Of a DNA stretch of 7,843 nt, positions 6,117 to 7,843 are shown in pieces (the stretch's first letter is position 1; every line of letters begins with the position of its first letter). The stretch is from an uncultured Planctomycetaceae bacterium. GTDB lineage: Bacteria; Planctomycetota; Planctomycetia; Pirellulales; JACPPG01. The DNA is taken from assembly GCA_945957305.1 (NCBI GenBank), contig CAMFLN010000111.1:1-7843 (forward strand). Reading direction: 5' to 3'. The notes under the pieces were generated by a model. That model saw only the letters and a list, made by a program, of their open reading frames with translations. It was not told the origin of the DNA and searched no databases. Made by a program: the position numbers and the translations under genes.

Positions 6117-7805
6117 TTATTGCACAATCTTCAGCGGGCGATTGTCGGCCACCTGCTTCCACACGGCGTTCAGCTGCGTGGCATACTGCGCCGCCGTCTG
6201 ACCGCCGGGAATGTTAAAGTACACGCCGTTGGTGATGCTCGCCACCTGGCTCATCAGGGCCGTGTCGGCCAATGCTCCCATGCTGATTGTGACCACCGGG
6301 TAGTTATCCGTTGCCGCGGCAGTGGCCTCTTGGATCACCAGGTTCTTGGCATTAGTCGTCGACCCGGGCAGGTTAGCCACGCCGTCGGTCATGAGGACGA
6401 TCATCTTGAAGGCATTGACGCGGCCGTTCTTCTCCAACTCGGTACGCGCCGTTTTCATTCCATTGTAGATATTTGTGCCGCCGGTGTAGTGCCCCGCTTG
6501 ACGCTGTGCGACGATCGTGGCGAGCGAGCTGTAGTTCGGGGTCAAGCCGCTTTCCAAGTAGGCTGTCTGGTCTGAATAGGTGTAGATTGACAGCCCAATG
6601 CGGTCGTCCTGATTAGCCTGCGAGATGTAGCTCATGAAATTGGCTACCGAATCCTTGAGCGCGCCGACCGGTTGCTCGTGAGTCTTCCACAGGTTCGGGG
6701 TGTCGGTGATCGAATATCTATTGGCTTGCAGATAATTGAGCCAGGTCATGTAGCCATACATGTTCGTATAGCCGGAACTACTCACATAGCTGTCCGACTG
6801 CACGTAGCTGAAGTAGTTGGCCCAGCTGTCGCCAGCGTAGGGGTAGGTGACATTGGTGAGGTTAAATGCCTTCATCAAAGTCGTGGCGTCGGTGCCAAAT
6901 CGTTCACCCGACCCTGAGGGGTTGCCACTGTCGTTGGTTCCGGATTTCACCCAAGCGATGCTGACGGTCTTGTTGGCATTGCCGCCGGTTCCTTTGAAAG
7001 TACCGCTGGTGCCGCTGCCGGAGATCGTCTGGGTCGAGCCGTCAGTGAACTGCAGCTTGACCTGTGTGATGTTCTTGGTCGAGGTGACCTGGACACCGCT
7101 TTTTTGAATCGTCGTGGTGATCTGGGCCATGTTGCCGTTGGTCGGCGTCATACCCTTGATCGTGGCGTACTGCGGGGTGAATTGCAGCGAGCCATAGACG
7201 GGGCTGCCGAGATCAGAATACATTTGCTGCAGGCAGCTCTCGACATATTGCTGGCCCAGCGTACCGGCATTGCGGAATTGGCTGTCGTAGCACATCGACG
7301 CCGAGAAATCGAGAACCAACATGATGTCGCGAGGCTGGTGCATCGCGACGGCTTGCGCCTGCAGGTCGACGGAGTTCTTGTTCAGAACGCGTCCAAAGAA
7401 CAGCGGCTCGTTGTTGTCCAGCAGCGTCACGCGAATCGCCGACGGCGTGTTCGAGGAAACCGTGAAGGCCTTGCTATTGGCGTTCCACGATCCGTACTCG
7501 ACCGTCATATTGGCGGGAACCAGCGTGCGCCCCGCCACCTTGTTGAGCGACAGGTAATTCTCGGCGGCTGCTTGTGCAGCCGAGTTGCCATCGACCAGTG
7601 ATTTGGCGGCGGCCAAAGCCGCGGCGTCGCAGGTGCGTTGCAATTCCGCCTTGGTTTTGGCCACGTGGCCCACGTCGACGCTGAAGGCAACCATACCGAG
7701 CATGGCGACCATAAAGATGCATGCCAGGACGACGATCGCTCCTTTGCGCCGTGGGTGCCGTGCCGACAGGCTGCGACGAAGGACGGCGCTTGTTCTGGAC
7801 CACAT
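6117..7805 (-). CDS. TadG-like protein: TadE/G N-terminal anchor plus split von Willebrand A domain
   Basis: A 562-residue protein. After a basic N-terminus (RHPRRKG, 16-22) comes one membrane helix (about 23-43) running into VDVGHVAKTKAELQRTCDAAALAAAKSL, the hallmark of the TadE/TadG-like N-terminal domain (PF13400 type). Residues ~100-155 are a strand-rich linker. A von Willebrand A domain starts at 160 (DIMLVLDFSASM). The full metal site is present: D166, S168 and S170 (DxSxS), T444 (TGGTN) and D474 (MTDG). About 200 residues (~172-376), rich in Gly, Ser, Thr and Tyr, separate DxSxS from the next core helix; few VWA domains carry so large an insert. TadG-like proteins are linked to Tad/Flp pili but also occur alone in planctomycetes. 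The ATG at 7805 has AGGTGG just upstream. A TAA at 7823-7821, preceded by codons for TSLLDF, may end a neighbouring gene 15 bases upstream, hinting at an operon beyond the window. The pilus role is inference. Confidence 0.88.
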   Translation of the reverse strand: MWSRTSAVLRRSLSARHPRRKGAIVVLACIFMVAMLGMVAFSVDVGHVAKTKAELQRTCDAAALAAAKSLVDGNSAAQAAAENYLSLNKVAGRTLVPANMTVEYGSWNANSKAFTVSSNTPSAIRVTLLDNNEPLFFGRVLNKNSVDLQAQAVAMHQPRDIMLVLDFSASMCYDSQFRNAGTLGQQYVESCLQQMYSDLGSPVYGSLQFTPQYATIKGMTPTNGNMAQITTTIQKSGVQVTSTKNITQVKLQFTDGSTQTISGSGTSGTFKGTGGNANKTVSIAWVKSGTNDSGNPSGSGERFGTDATTLMKAFNLTNVTYPYAGDSWANYFSYVQSDSYVSSSGYTNMYGYMTWLNYLQANRYSITDTPNLWKTHEQPVGALKDSVANFMSYISQANQDDRIGLSIYTYSDQTAYLESGLTPNYSSLATIVAQRQAGHYTGGTNIYNGMKTARTELEKNGRVNAFKMIVLMTDGVANLPGSTTNAKNLVIQEATAAATDNYPVVTISMGALADTALMSQVASITNGVYFNIPGGQTAAQYATQLNAVWKQVADNRPLKIVQ

Positions 7806-7843
7806 GTTCCACCTGCCTTCTTAGAAGTCGAGCAAAGATGTGC

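Noticed and set aside
5362..6162. 266-residue minus-strand frame covering the CAP gene
   Set aside because: It is Arg-, Ser- and Cys-rich, lies antisense to a clear CAP domain and runs through the strong terminator at 6043-6086, so it is a shadow frame.
7817..7827. CTTCTTAGAAG palindrome upstream of the TadG-like gene
   Set aside because: Only five base pairs around one base, next to the ribosome binding site and a stop codon. It is too short to be meaningful and lies at the window edge.

Overview
The window looks like chromosomal DNA of a planctomycete, probably in or near the Pirellulales. The strongest pointer is the C-terminal part of the large cytochrome, which matches the CxxCH heme-binding domain typical of Planctomycetes and Verrucomicrobia (the TIGR02603 type). 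A TadG-like von Willebrand protein, a moderately high G+C content and mostly short monocistronic or two-gene units fit the same group. This is a judgement from protein features alone; no database was searched.

Layout, left to right. (1) The C-terminal part of a Kelch-repeat protein enters from the left edge (+). (2) A MarR-type repressor, a pirin bicupin and a DoxX-family membrane protein lie in one direction (733-2597, +) and form the most coherent functional group. Candidate operator sequences with TTGA/TCAA half-sites lie in front of both marR and pirin, which suggests a small self-regulated stress module. By analogy to catDE/MhqR-type systems it could deal with quinones or aromatics. (3) A convergent gene (-) encodes a probable lipoprotein c-type cytochrome with three CxxCH motifs. 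It appears to be a fusion of a diheme HNE_0200/SO2930-type protein with the planctomycete heme-binding domain. (4) A tRNA-Arg(CCG) gene (-) sits just upstream of the cytochrome, with a reasonable promoter of its own.

(5) About 1.07 kb (4534-5600) carries no gene I can support, only the tRNA promoter and several short repeats and palindromes. (6) A small CAP/SCP-domain protein (+) follows. It ends at a very strong bidirectional terminator hairpin shared with (7) a TadG-like protein on the minus strand. That protein has an N-terminal TadE/G membrane anchor and a von Willebrand A domain with a complete metal-binding (MIDAS) motif, interrupted by an insertion of about 200 residues. Its start and a ribosome binding site are visible at the right edge, so it is complete.

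No CRISPR array, insertion sequence, prophage or obvious defence system was seen. The most unusual items are the three-motif cytochrome fusion, the split von Willebrand domain, and the MarR-pirin-DoxX module with its candidate operators.
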